Of a stretch of DNA of 36,631 bases, positions 8,235 to 15,874 are shown piece by piece. Each line of letters starts with the position of its first letter. Positions within the stretch are counted from its first letter, which is position 1. The translations under genes were made by a program, and so were the position numbers. This DNA comes from JANXSD01 sp043758125 (lineage in GTDB: Bacteria; Bacteroidota; Bacteroidia; AKYH767-A; OLB10): the NCBI GenBank assembly GCA_043758125.1, contig JAYVOC010000188.1, forward strand, positions 1-36,631. Reading direction: 5' to 3'. The notes under the pieces were generated by a model. That model did no database searches and had not been told where the DNA came from. It was given only the letters and a program-made list of their open reading frames with translations.

Positions 8235-9623
8235 TTACATGTGAATCACTTCACCATAAGCTGCGGCGCATGCTTCCATTAACGCTTCACTCATTGTTGG
8301 ATGTGGGTGAATCGATTTTATAATTTCGTGTCCTGTGGTTTCTAAATTTCTTGCAACAACAACTTCAGCAATAAATTCTGTAACATTAGCGCCGATAAAA
8401 TGTGCTCCTAACCATTCGCCATATTTTGCATCAAAAATAACTTTTACAAAACCATCAGCAGCACCAGATGCTTTTGCTTTTCCACTTGCAGAGAAAGGAA
8501 ATTTCCCTACTTTAATTTCGTATCCAGCTTCTTTCGCAGCTTTCTCTGTATAACCAACAGATGCTATTTCGGGAGAGCAATAAGTACATCCTGGAATGTT
8601 GTTGTAATTGATAGGTGTTACTTGTAATCCTGCAATTTTTTCTACACAACAAATACCTTCAGCAGAAGCAACATGTGCAAGTGATGGACCTTTAACAATA
8701 TCACCAATCGCATAAACTCCTGGTATATTTGTTTGATAAAAGTCGTTTACCAAAACTTTACCTTTATCAGTGATAACACCACATTCTTCCAATCCAATAT
8801 TTTCAATATTTGAAGTAATTCCTACTGCTGATAATACAATATCTGCTTCTAATATTTCTTCACCTTTTTTAGTTTTAATAGTCACCTTGCAACCATCTCC
8901 ACTAGAGTCAACTGATTCAACACTTGCTTCCGTCATAATTTCAATACCAAGCTTTTTGAATGAACGAGCAAGTTGTTTAGAAACTTCTTCGTCTTCAACT
9001 GGAACAATGTTTGGCATGAATTCAACAATCGTAACTTTAGTACCAATTGAATTATAAAAATAAGCAAACTCACATCCTATAGCACCTGATCCAACAATAA
9101 CCATGCTCTTAGGTTGAGTTGGTAGTACCATCGCATCACGATAGCCGATTACCTTTTTTCCATCTTGTTTCAAGTTCGGTAACTCACGACTTCTAGCACC
9201 TGTTGCAAGCATAATATGATTTGCTTCGTGAATTGATATAGTGCCATCTGCAGCAGTAACTTCAACTTTTTTACCAAGCTTTAATTTTCCTGTTCCGCTA
9301 AGCACTTCAATTTTATTTTTCTTGAAAAGAAATTGAATTCCTTTACTCATTCCATCAGCAACATCACGACTTCTTTTTACCATTCCGCCGAAGTCTGCTT
9401 TAAAATCTGAAACAGTGATACCATAATCAGCAGCGTGCTTTAGGTATTCGAAAACTTGAGCACTTTTCAAAAGAGCTTTTGTAGGAATACAACCCCAATT
9501 AAGGCAAACACCACCTAAAGATTCTTTTTCAACTACGGCTACTTTCATTCCAAGTTGAGAAGCACGAATCGCAGCTACATATCCACCAGGACCACTACCG
9601 ATAACAATAAGATCGAAACTCAT
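8235..9623 (-). CDS. lpdA: Dihydrolipoyl dehydrogenase (E3 subunit)
   Basis: A 462-residue FAD flavoprotein that reoxidises dihydrolipoamide in the pyruvate and 2-oxoglutarate dehydrogenase complexes, the branched-chain complex and the glycine cleavage system. Seen: the FAD site VIGSGPGGYVAAIRASQLG at the N-terminus; the redox disulfide in GGVCLNWGCIPTKALL (Cys40 and Cys45); the NAD-binding GSGAIGCEFAYFYNSIG; the second FAD site VYAIGDI; and the dimer-interface catalytic pair in HPHPTMSE (His441 and Glu446). All key residues are present. The gene stands alone, away from E1/E2 genes. Upstream on the minus strand TACCTTCG (9655-9648) is one mismatch from the -7 consensus. Confidence 0.95.
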   Translation of the reverse strand: MSFDLIVIGSGPGGYVAAIRASQLGMKVAVVEKESLGGVCLNWGCIPTKALLKSAQVFEYLKHAADYGITVSDFKADFGGMVKRSRDVADGMSKGIQFLFKKNKIEVLSGTGKLKLGKKVEVTAADGTISIHEANHIMLATGARSRELPNLKQDGKKVIGYRDAMVLPTQPKSMVIVGSGAIGCEFAYFYNSIGTKVTIVEFMPNIVPVEDEEVSKQLARSFKKLGIEIMTEASVESVDSSGDGCKVTIKTKKGEEILEADIVLSAVGITSNIENIGLEECGVITDKGKVLVNDFYQTNIPGVYAIGDIVKGPSLAHVASAEGICCVEKIAGLQVTPINYNNIPGCTYCSPEIASVGYTEKAAKEAGYEIKVGKFPFSASGKAKASGAADGFVKVIFDAKYGEWLGAHFIGANVTEFIAEVVVARNLETTGHEIIKSIHPHPTMSEALMEACAAAYGEVIHM

Positions 9624-9818
9624 ATTCTATATGTTTTTTAAGAGCAGCGAAGGTAGAGTATTTTGAAGAGAAATATTTACTCTACTGAAAATCATAGTTT
9701 TGTATCCTTATCTCTTAAAACATGCTAAAAATCTGATCACCATTGAAGTAAATGCCTTAGCTATTTTAAATACTAAAGCTCCAAAAATAATAATGAAAAT
9801 AACACAAATTATATGTTA

Positions 9819-10178
9819 CTACTCTGATTTAATCCATCTAAATGTTATGCATTTATTGTCTTTTGAAAATGCTAATAAATACAATCCGTTGAGAAGTTCC
9901 TGAAAATTAATTCGGTTGGTAATTACTATATTGATTGCAAATACATTTCTGCCTGTGAAATCAAAAATGTTAAGCGCATAATTTTGTAATGCAATTGGAA
10001 TAATTAATTCTCCAGTTGATGGATTAGGATACAATGCTAATTCTGTCAAATTATTTTCATGGATTGAAGTTGCGTTATTCAACGAAATTTTTCCTAAAAG
10101 AAAATTAGCAGAAGGATTTGTGATTAGAGTAATTGTATCAAATTGTGCTGTATCTCGAATAGTGTAAGTAAAACCTTT
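9819..10178 (-). pseudogene. Remnant of a T9SS type A cargo protein (C-terminal end)
   Basis: The minus strand carries a 119-codon open stretch with no ATG anywhere in frame. It begins directly after a TGA and ends in a recognisable T9SS type A sorting domain: LALYPNPSTGEL, then LNIFDFTGRNVF, then LLNGLYLLAFSKDNK. The part before the sorting domain (GFTYTIRDTAQFDTITLI and onward) also reads as protein. Just upstream, around 10175-10182 near an AAAAGG/TTTT run, the protein-like reading moves to another frame and can be followed back to about 10294 as a further short open stretch. The most likely reading is the 3' end of a secreted protein gene left after deletion and frameshift; its original function is lost. 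This explains most of the 720-base gap between lpdA and the M61 peptidase gene. Confidence 0.65.
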
Positions 10179-10314
10179 TCATGAGAATTGATTTTAATTT
10201 GAGATGATAAATTTAAAAAGTTTACTTGATAGGCGAAAGTATAATTCCTGAATGGGCACAACCTTGCCTTGGATGAGAATATTAATGAATTCATCCAACC
10301 ATAGATTTTAATTG

Positions 10315-10322
10315 TATTTTTG
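10315..10322 (+). promoter_or_regulatory. -7 box upstream of the M61 peptidase gene
   Basis: TATTTTTG matches TAnnTTTG and lies 20 bases before the ATG at 10343. The region is T-rich and no -33 TTG fits, so support is limited. Confidence 0.35.
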
Positions 10323-10342
10323 AAAAATATTATTTCTATACA

Positions 10343-12070
10343 ATGGATTATTACCTTTCAATACCTATTCCTTCTAGTCGTTTCTTGAAAATCAAAGCTG
10401 TGAAAGTAGTTAATCAAGAAAGCTCGATTGAGTTTCAGTTACCATCTTGGCGACCTGGTAGATATGAACTAGGAAATTTTGCAAAAAATATTCGAAGTAT
10501 TAGGGCTTATGATGAAAATGGTAAGGCTTTACGACTTGAGAAAATTACAAAAGATAAATGGCAGGTACTTGAAATTAATTGTAAACAAGTAACTATTGAT
10601 TACGAATATTTTGCCTCACAACCTGATGCAGGCGCTTGTTGGGTTGATGAGCAAATGTTGTATGTGAATCCTATTCATTGCATGATATATGAATCAGACA
10701 ACTTACATGAGAAATGTAATGTGTATTTAAATATTCCTCCAACTTGGGAAATCGCTTGTGCATTAAAGGAAACTAAGAAACATGTACTTGAAGTAAATGA
10801 TTTCCATGAATTAGTTGATTCTCCTTTTTTCGCATCTGCAACTTTACAGCATCAAACCTATTCAGTAAATGATCATCTTTTTCATATATGGTTTCAAGGC
10901 GAATGTAAACCTGATTGGAATAAGATCATTAAAGATTTTGAAGGGTTTACAAAAGTGCAATTGGCAATGATGCATAAATTACCAAATGCGGAATATCATT
11001 TTCTAATTCTGATTTTACCCTTTCGTTTTTATCATGGAGTTGAACATATATCAAGTACTGTTCTTGCACTCGGTCCAGGTTATAAATTGATGGAAAATGA
11101 AATGTATAATGATCTTCTAGGAGTTGCATCACACGAATTATTTCATGCGTGGAATGTAAAAACACTTCGTCCGAAAGATTTTATTGTATACGATTACACG
11201 AAGGAAAATTATAGTCAATTAGGTTGGGTGTATGAAGGGTTCACAACTTATTATGGTGATTTGTTTTTAGCCCGAAGTGGATTTTTTGATGTAAGAAATT
11301 ATTTTATTGAAATCAACTCACGTTTACAAAAACACTTTGACAACTACGGTCGATTTAATCTTTCTGTAAGTGATAGTAGTTATGATACATGGTTGGATGG
11401 ATATGTTCCAGGTGCACCAGCGCGCAAGACAAATATTTATGATGAAGGTAGTTTAATAGCGCTATTACTTGACTTATCGATTCGCAAAGCTACCGCTGAT
11501 AATAAATCGCTTGATGATTTGTTTTATCAATTATACAATGATTTTGCTCCGCATAATTTGGGGTATTCTGAAAAAGATGTTCGATCATTAGCAATTGATC
11601 TTGCTGGTAATAATATTGCTTATGTTTTTGATGAATTACTAAATCAGCCAGTTTCTTATGAAGTAAAATTAAATGAAAGGTTAAGCTATATTGGATGTTA
11701 TCTTTCGAAAACTGCATCTGTATTTTCTAATGAATCATTATATGGATTTCGAATTGTTACTGAAGGTGGGGTTACAAGAGTCTCCAATGTTTTACCAGGG
11801 TCCCCAGCAGAAAATGCTGGACTTTCTCGAGAAGATGAACTCATTTCTTGCAATGGTTGGAAAGTTGAAAATAATTTGAGCGATCTCATAAAAGCAAATT
11901 TACAACCTATTGAACTTAATGTATTTTCACAAAGAAAAATGAAAACGATTTTGCTTTCTACTGATTCGAAAACTTATTTTGAAACTGTTAGAATCGCTTT
12001 TATCCCAGATGGAAATGACCAACAAAAGGCATCTTTTAAATCGTGGTGTGGATTGAGTTTTACGATTTAA
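10343..12070 (+). CDS. M61-family peptidase (glycyl aminopeptidase-like) with PDZ domain
   Basis: The 575-residue protein shows the M61 architecture: an N-terminal beta-rich domain (SWRPGRYELGNFAKNI at about 35-50), the zinc-binding HELFHAWNVKTLRP (His264, Glu265, His268), the third-ligand helix GWVYEGFTTYYGD (Glu298), and a C-terminal PDZ domain (about 465-530, GGVTRVSNVLPGSPAENAGL). M61 enzymes are metallo-aminopeptidases with preference for N-terminal glycine or alanine. There is no signal peptide or lipobox, so this one is predicted to be cytoplasmic. It precedes another peptidase gene, pepD, but pepD has its own promoter-like box in the 139-base gap. Confidence 0.9.
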   Translation: MDYYLSIPIPSSRFLKIKAVKVVNQESSIEFQLPSWRPGRYELGNFAKNIRSIRAYDENGKALRLEKITKDKWQVLEINCKQVTIDYEYFASQPDAGACWVDEQMLYVNPIHCMIYESDNLHEKCNVYLNIPPTWEIACALKETKKHVLEVNDFHELVDSPFFASATLQHQTYSVNDHLFHIWFQGECKPDWNKIIKDFEGFTKVQLAMMHKLPNAEYHFLILILPFRFYHGVEHISSTVLALGPGYKLMENEMYNDLLGVASHELFHAWNVKTLRPKDFIVYDYTKENYSQLGWVYEGFTTYYGDLFLARSGFFDVRNYFIEINSRLQKHFDNYGRFNLSVSDSSYDTWLDGYVPGAPARKTNIYDEGSLIALLLDLSIRKATADNKSLDDLFYQLYNDFAPHNLGYSEKDVRSLAIDLAGNNIAYVFDELLNQPVSYEVKLNERLSYIGCYLSKTASVFSNESLYGFRIVTEGGVTRVSNVLPGSPAENAGLSREDELISCNGWKVENNLSDLIKANLQPIELNVFSQRKMKTILLSTDSKTYFETVRIAFIPDGNDQQKASFKSWCGLSFTI

Positions 12071-12128
12071 GTAATACAGATTTAAATCGTATTCAATCAA
12101 AGCGTACTACTTGATAGTTTATAAGTAT

Positions 12129-12136
12129 TATATTTG
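12129..12136 (+). promoter_or_regulatory. -7 box of the pepD promoter
   Basis: TATATTTG fits TAnnTTTG. A TTG lies 15 bases upstream (12111-12113), somewhat too close for the usual -33 spacing. It would give a leader of about 65-70 bases, long for this window, that contains the inverted repeat at 12166-12185. Confidence 0.4.
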
Positions 12137-12165
12137 TAAATATAAATCTATATTTTAAAATTCGT

Positions 12166-12185
12166 ATTCCGATAGCTATTGGAAT
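12166..12185. repeat. Near-perfect 20-base palindrome in the pepD leader
   Basis: ATTCCGATAGCTATTGGAAT can pair with itself over its full length with one G-T wobble. It lies 24 bases before the pepD ATG, inside the likely transcript leader. It may be an operator-like site, a leader hairpin or a member of a dispersed palindrome family; sequence alone does not decide. Confidence 0.55.
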
Positions 12186-12209
12186 TTAATTCGTAATTAA
12201 TTTAAAGTC

Positions 12210-13673
12210 ATGTCAACAACCGTTAGAGAATTAGAGCCAAAAGAATTGTGGAATCACTTTGCTGATTTAAATGCAGTTCCACGTCCATCGAAGAGAGAAG
12301 AACTCGTTAGAGAGTTTATTCTAAAATTTGGGAAGAGTCTTCATCTCGAAACAAGTCAAGATGAAATTGGAAATGTGATTATTAAGAAACCAGCAAGTAA
12401 AGGTTTGGAGAAAATGCAAACAGTCGTTTTGCAAAGTCATCTTGATATGGTACATCAAAAAAATTCAAGCACTAATTTTGATTTCGATAAGCAAGGTATT
12501 GAAATGATTGTTGTTGGTGATTGGGTAAAAGCGAATGGAACAACACTAGGTGCTGATAATGGAATTGGCGTTGCTTCTATCATGACAATATTATCGTCTA
12601 CTTCAATTCCTCATCCTGCTATTGAAGCTTTATTTACGATTGATGAAGAGACAGGAATGACTGGTGCGCTGAACTTGAAAGGTGGATTGTTAGATGGAAA
12701 AATATTGTTAAATCTCGATACTGAAGATGATAACGAGTTAACCATTGGTTGTGCTGGTGGTATTGATGTAACAGCGACTGGAAGTTATACGCATGAGGCT
12801 GTTCCTCCGAATTCATTAATGTATAAAATCTCCGTTACGGGCTTAACTGGAGGTCATTCAGGAATGGATATTTATAAGGGGAGGGGAAATGCTAATAAAA
12901 TCATGAATCGTATTTTATTCGCTGCTTTCGAAAAATTTGGAATTCAGATAAGTAGTATTGATGGAGGTAGTTTACGAAATGCAATTCCTCGTGAATCGAT
13001 TGCAGAGATTGCACTTCCAGAAAAAGAGCAAAATTCTTTTGAAGATTTTATTAAATTAATTGAAGTTGAATTAAAATCAGAACACAAAACAACAGATCCA
13101 AATTTAGCAATTAGTATTGCGAAAGCAGATGATGTAAAACGGGTAATGCAAAAGGGATTTCAAATTAAATTAATGAAATGTCTTTATGCTTGTACAAATG
13201 GAATTTATCGAATGAGTCCTGATATTTTACATCTTGTTCAAACATCCAATAATTTGGCAAGAGTATTAGCAAAAGATGGTGAATACTCTCTTCAATGTTT
13301 AACACGTAGTTCTGTTGACTCCGAAAAAATGGATTTAGCAAATAGTTTAAAATATACTTTTGAATTAATAGGAGCTAAAGTTGATTTTAAAGGATCTTAT
13401 CCAGGGTGGACACCAAATCCTGATGCTTCTATCGTTAAAATTATGAGTGATCTTTATAAAGAACGATACAAAGAAGAAGCATTAGTCAGTGCATGTCATG
13501 CTGGGTTAGAATGTGGAATACTTGGAACCAATTATCCAGACATGGAAATGATTTCCTTTGGTCCCAATATTCGTGGTGCTCATTCACCTGATGAAAAAGT
13601 ACAGATTAGTTCAGTGCAAAAATACTGGGGATATTTTTTAGAAACTTTAATGAGGATTCCTGAGAATAAATAA
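12210..13673 (+). CDS. pepD: Aminoacyl-histidine dipeptidase (Xaa-His dipeptidase, M20C)
   Basis: The 487-residue protein matches the PepD/peptidase D family of dinuclear zinc dipeptidases, which split dipeptides such as carnosine-like Xaa-His. Metal-binding and catalytic positions are visible: LQSHLDMVHQ (His77, with Asp79), GADNGIGVA (Asp116), the IDEETGMTGA pair (Glu146 and Glu147), NLDTED (Asp170), and the C-terminal SFGPNIRGAHSPDEKV carrying the last zinc-ligand histidine. Length is as usual for PepD (about 485). No signal peptide, so cytoplasmic peptide recycling is expected. A long hairpin terminator follows the stop codon. Confidence 0.93.
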   Translation: MSTTVRELEPKELWNHFADLNAVPRPSKREELVREFILKFGKSLHLETSQDEIGNVIIKKPASKGLEKMQTVVLQSHLDMVHQKNSSTNFDFDKQGIEMIVVGDWVKANGTTLGADNGIGVASIMTILSSTSIPHPAIEALFTIDEETGMTGALNLKGGLLDGKILLNLDTEDDNELTIGCAGGIDVTATGSYTHEAVPPNSLMYKISVTGLTGGHSGMDIYKGRGNANKIMNRILFAAFEKFGIQISSIDGGSLRNAIPRESIAEIALPEKEQNSFEDFIKLIEVELKSEHKTTDPNLAISIAKADDVKRVMQKGFQIKLMKCLYACTNGIYRMSPDILHLVQTSNNLARVLAKDGEYSLQCLTRSSVDSEKMDLANSLKYTFELIGAKVDFKGSYPGWTPNPDASIVKIMSDLYKERYKEEALVSACHAGLECGILGTNYPDMEMISFGPNIRGAHSPDEKVQISSVQKYWGYFLETLMRIPENK

Positions 13674-13684
13674 TTAAACTTCAT

Positions 13685-13723
13685 CTCTTCTCTTCTTCAA
13701 ACTGAAGAAGAGAAGAGGTTTTT
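13685..13723 (+). terminator. Hairpin terminator after pepD
   Basis: A perfect 15-bp pyrimidine/purine stem (13685-13699 with 13703-13717, loop AAC) is followed by GTTTTT. It separates pepD from the convergent channel gene. Confidence 0.85.
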
Positions 13724-13746
13724 CAAATTAAAATAAACTTTTCAGT

Positions 13747-14328
13747 TTATAAATCATTTAACACTCTTTCAATTCTTTTATCTGGTATTAACCACATAAT
13801 AGCTACTCCTAAATAAATAAGACAAGAAATCAACGGTTGATATAAACTAATTGGAATTGCAGCGAAGTAGGTGAAAGTAGAAATTTTTTCTTTGATATTT
13901 TTTCCAACTGCCTTTGATAAAATTGAATCATGGCCATGAATTTTAATAAGTGTTTTGGAAAGAATGGAATAAGCTACACCGGATAATAGAAGTATTACTC
14001 CAAAAAATGCTACAGGGATGGATGCAAAATGATTCTCTCCCATCCATGCAGTTGCGAATGGCATTAACGACAAACAGAAAAGTAACAATCCATTTGCCAA
14101 TAAAACTTTACCATTAATTTTTTTCACCGATTGAAATAAATGATGATGGTTATTCCAATAAATTAATACCATAGCAAAACTTAAAATGTAACTTAGAAAT
14201 ACAGGCAATATTGGTTTCAATGATGCTAAGTCTGCTCCTTCATGTGGCACTTTCATTTCTAAAACCATTATCGTTATGATGATCGCTATAACACCATCAC
14301 TGAATGCTTCAATTCTATTTTTATTCAT
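13747..14328 (-). CDS. TMEM175-family (DUF1211) potassium channel-like membrane protein
   Basis: The 193-residue protein starts NRIEAFSDGVIAIIITIMVLE; the RIEAFSDG motif (Arg5, Phe9-Ser10-Asp11) and the following isoleucine-rich helix are the signature of the TMEM175 / DUF1211 family, whose bacterial members form tetrameric potassium-permeable channels. Six hydrophobic segments are visible (about residues 12-30, 39-60, 74-92, 103-122, 145-160, 163-182), the normal count for one bacterial repeat. It lies 21 bases downstream of ridA on the same strand and is probably co-transcribed with it, without an obvious functional link. Confidence 0.88.
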   Translation of the reverse strand: MNKNRIEAFSDGVIAIIITIMVLEMKVPHEGADLASLKPILPVFLSYILSFAMVLIYWNNHHHLFQSVKKINGKVLLANGLLLFCLSLMPFATAWMGENHFASIPVAFFGVILLLSGVAYSILSKTLIKIHGHDSILSKAVGKNIKEKISTFTYFAAIPISLYQPLISCLIYLGVAIMWLIPDKRIERVLNDL

Positions 14329-14349
14329 AAAATAAATTGTTTTGTTAAA

Positions 14350-14727
14350 TTATAAAATTGCAATCACTGAAATCTCGACATTAACATCTTTTGGCAATCG
14401 CGAAACTTCTACAGTTTCTCTTGCAGGAAAATCGGAAGTGAAGTAGCTTCCATAAATTTCATTTACTGCTGCAAATTGATTCATGTCTTTTAAAAATATA
14501 CTCGTCTTAACAATATTTTGGTATTCCATTCCTGCTTCTTTCAATAGTGCTAATATATTTTTCATTACTTGATGTGTTTCTGCCTGAATGTTATCCATCA
14601 CCATATTCCCTGTTGAAGGATCGATGGCAATTTGTCCGGATGCGTAAAGTATGTTGCCCACTTTTACTGCTTGCGAATAAGGACCTATTGGAGCAGGTGC
14701 ATTTTTTGTATGGATGATGGATTTCAT
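14350..14727 (-). CDS. ridA: RidA family enamine/imine deaminase
   Basis: The 125-residue protein has the RidA (YjgF/YER057c/UK114) signatures: IGPYSQAVKVGNILYASGQI at residues 14-33, the FPARETVEVSRLP stretch with the carboxylate-binding Arg103, and the C-terminal VEISVIAIL. RidA proteins form trimers and hydrolyse reactive 2-aminoacrylate and other enamines made by PLP enzymes such as threonine dehydratase. Length is that of the family. It is divergent from pabA across a 60-base gap and is the first gene of a probable two-gene unit with the TMEM175-like gene. Confidence 0.95.
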   Translation of the reverse strand: MKSIIHTKNAPAPIGPYSQAVKVGNILYASGQIAIDPSTGNMVMDNIQAETHQVMKNILALLKEAGMEYQNIVKTSIFLKDMNQFAAVNEIYGSYFTSDFPARETVEVSRLPKDVNVEISVIAIL

Positions 14728-14736
14728 AATTGTAGC

Positions 14737-14769
14737 TTGAAATTTTATTGAGATGATAAATTATCTTTG
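14737..14769 (+). promoter_or_regulatory. Promoter of the pabA/trpG gene
   Basis: TTG (14737-14739), a 22-base spacer and TATCTTTG (14762-14769) match the -33/-7 consensus. The ATG is 18 bases after the box. The box and the following GCGAA are shared with the one upstream of rnpB. Confidence 0.6.
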
Positions 14770-14787
14770 CGAAAATAGCAGATTCTG

Positions 14788-15366
14788 ATGTCACGGATTT
14801 TATTGTTGGATAATTATGATTCGTTTACTTGGAATCTGGTTCATTATCTCGAAACCTTAACGGAAGATGAAATTTGCGTTTTTCGTAATGATGAGATTTC
14901 TTTAGAAGATGTTGCGCAATATGATCGTATCGTGTTATCGCCAGGTCCAGGGATGCCTTCAGAAGCAGGAATTTTAATTCCACTCATTAGAAAATATGCA
15001 GCAACTAAACCAATTTTGGGAGTGTGTTTAGGGCATCAAGCAGTTGCAGAAGCTTTCGGTGGAACGCTTTTGCAATTGGCAGAAGTGATTCATGGTCTGC
15101 AACGAAAATGTATCCTAGCAGAGGAGAAAGATGATTTCTTCAAAACTATTCCCAACAACTTCGAAGTTGGAAGATACCACAGCTGGGTGGTGAATGAAAT
15201 GACTTTACCATTAACTTTTAAAGTGCTTGCTCGTGATGAGCAATCGAATATCATGGCAATGAAACATGTTGATTTACCAATTTATTCTGTGCAGTTTCAT
15301 CCTGAATCAGTAATGACAGCTTTTGGAAAACAGCTGCTTCAAAATTGGCTGCGTATCACAAGGTAA
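14788..15366 (+). CDS. pabA: Anthranilate/aminodeoxychorismate synthase glutamine amidotransferase subunit (TrpG/PabA)
   Basis: A 192-residue class I glutamine amidotransferase that releases ammonia from glutamine for a chorismate-using partner. Seen: LLLDNYDSFTWNLVHYLE at the N-terminus; SPGPGMPSEAG; the nucleophile Cys80 in ILGVCLGHQA; and His171-x-Glu173 in QFHPES, completing the triad. TrpG (tryptophan) and PabA (folate) cannot be separated by sequence alone and often one protein serves both. No trpE or pabB is adjacent in this window, and isolation from the trp cluster makes the PabA role somewhat more likely, but this is inference. The RNase P RNA gene begins about 20 bases after its stop. 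Confidence 0.9.
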   Translation: MSRILLLDNYDSFTWNLVHYLETLTEDEICVFRNDEISLEDVAQYDRIVLSPGPGMPSEAGILIPLIRKYAATKPILGVCLGHQAVAEAFGGTLLQLAEVIHGLQRKCILAEEKDDFFKTIPNNFEVGRYHSWVVNEMTLPLTFKVLARDEQSNIMAMKHVDLPIYSVQFHPESVMTAFGKQLLQNWLRITR

Positions 15367-15377
15367 TTGCATATTTC

Positions 15378-15385
15378 TATCTTTG
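15378..15385 (+). promoter_or_regulatory. -7 box upstream of rnpB
   Basis: TATCTTTG followed by GCGAA lies immediately before the P1 helix of the RNase P RNA and overlaps the region just after the pabA stop codon. The 12-base string is the same as at the pabA promoter. The -33 element is not clear. Confidence 0.5.
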
Positions 15386-15387
15386 CG

Positions 15388-15782
15388 AAGAAAGCAAACT
15401 GTCCTGTCGCTCTTCGTTTACGGAGGGAGGAAAGTCCGGGCAACACAGAGCACCACACTTCCTAACGGGAAGGCAGTTCATTGGGAACGATGGATTGACA
15501 GAAAGGGCCGCAGAAAATAACCACCTCCTAGTGGGGAACGGGTGAAAATGTGAGGTAAAAGCTCACGTCTTGTGATGGTAACATCCAAGAGGGTAAACCT
15601 TGTGGGTTGAAAAGCCAAATAGGTCAGGGCGAAGGGCTGCTCGCTCGAAGCTTGTTGCAAAACAAGATGCCCTGATGGGTAGGCTGATTCAGGTAGTGCG
15701 TGAGCGTTATCGCAGATAAATGACAGGATTTCAACAATGAAAATTGATGAATACAGAACCCGGCTTATAGGTTTGCTTTCTT
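15388..15782 (+). ncRNA. rnpB: RNase P RNA, bacterial class A
   Basis: The catalytic RNA that trims 5' leaders from precursor tRNAs. Two universally conserved blocks are present in the right order and spacing: GAGGAAAGTCCGGGC at 15427-15441 (CR-I) and ACAGAACCCGGCTTATAG at 15753-15770 (CR-V), the latter pairing with the former through CCGGGC/CCCGG (P4/P2 region). The ends close in a perfect 12-bp P1 helix: 15388-15399 with 15771-15782, which fixes the boundaries. The RNA is about 395 nt, normal for class A. A T-rich tail follows (15781-15792) and may end transcription. Open frames seen inside it are not genes. Short conserved stretches such as ATAAATGACAGGATT near the 3' end agree with CR-IV. 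Confidence 0.97.
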
Positions 15783-15851
15783 TTTATTTTTTCCTCTTGT
15801 CGATGATGAAAACTAAATGTTTAATTCCTAATTCTTGCACCTCAGATTAAT

Positions 15852-15859
15852 TACTTTTG
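15852..15859 (+). promoter_or_regulatory. -7 box of the PgpH-like gene
   Basis: TACTTTTG matches TAnnTTTG and covers an in-frame TTG at 15857. The nearest downstream ATG (15875) is 15 bases after the box, which supports that ATG as the start. Confidence 0.45.
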
Positions 15860-15874
15860 TTTCTGAACCAACGT

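Noticed and set aside
9700..9903. A 67-codon plus-strand frame.
   Set aside because: Antisense to the T9SS remnant and low-complexity; its composition is not protein-like and the remnant explains the sequence better.
15323..15660. Several open frames of 60-66 codons on both strands inside the rnpB region.
   Set aside because: They lie within the RNase P RNA, whose conserved blocks and P1 helix are clear, and do not resemble proteins.
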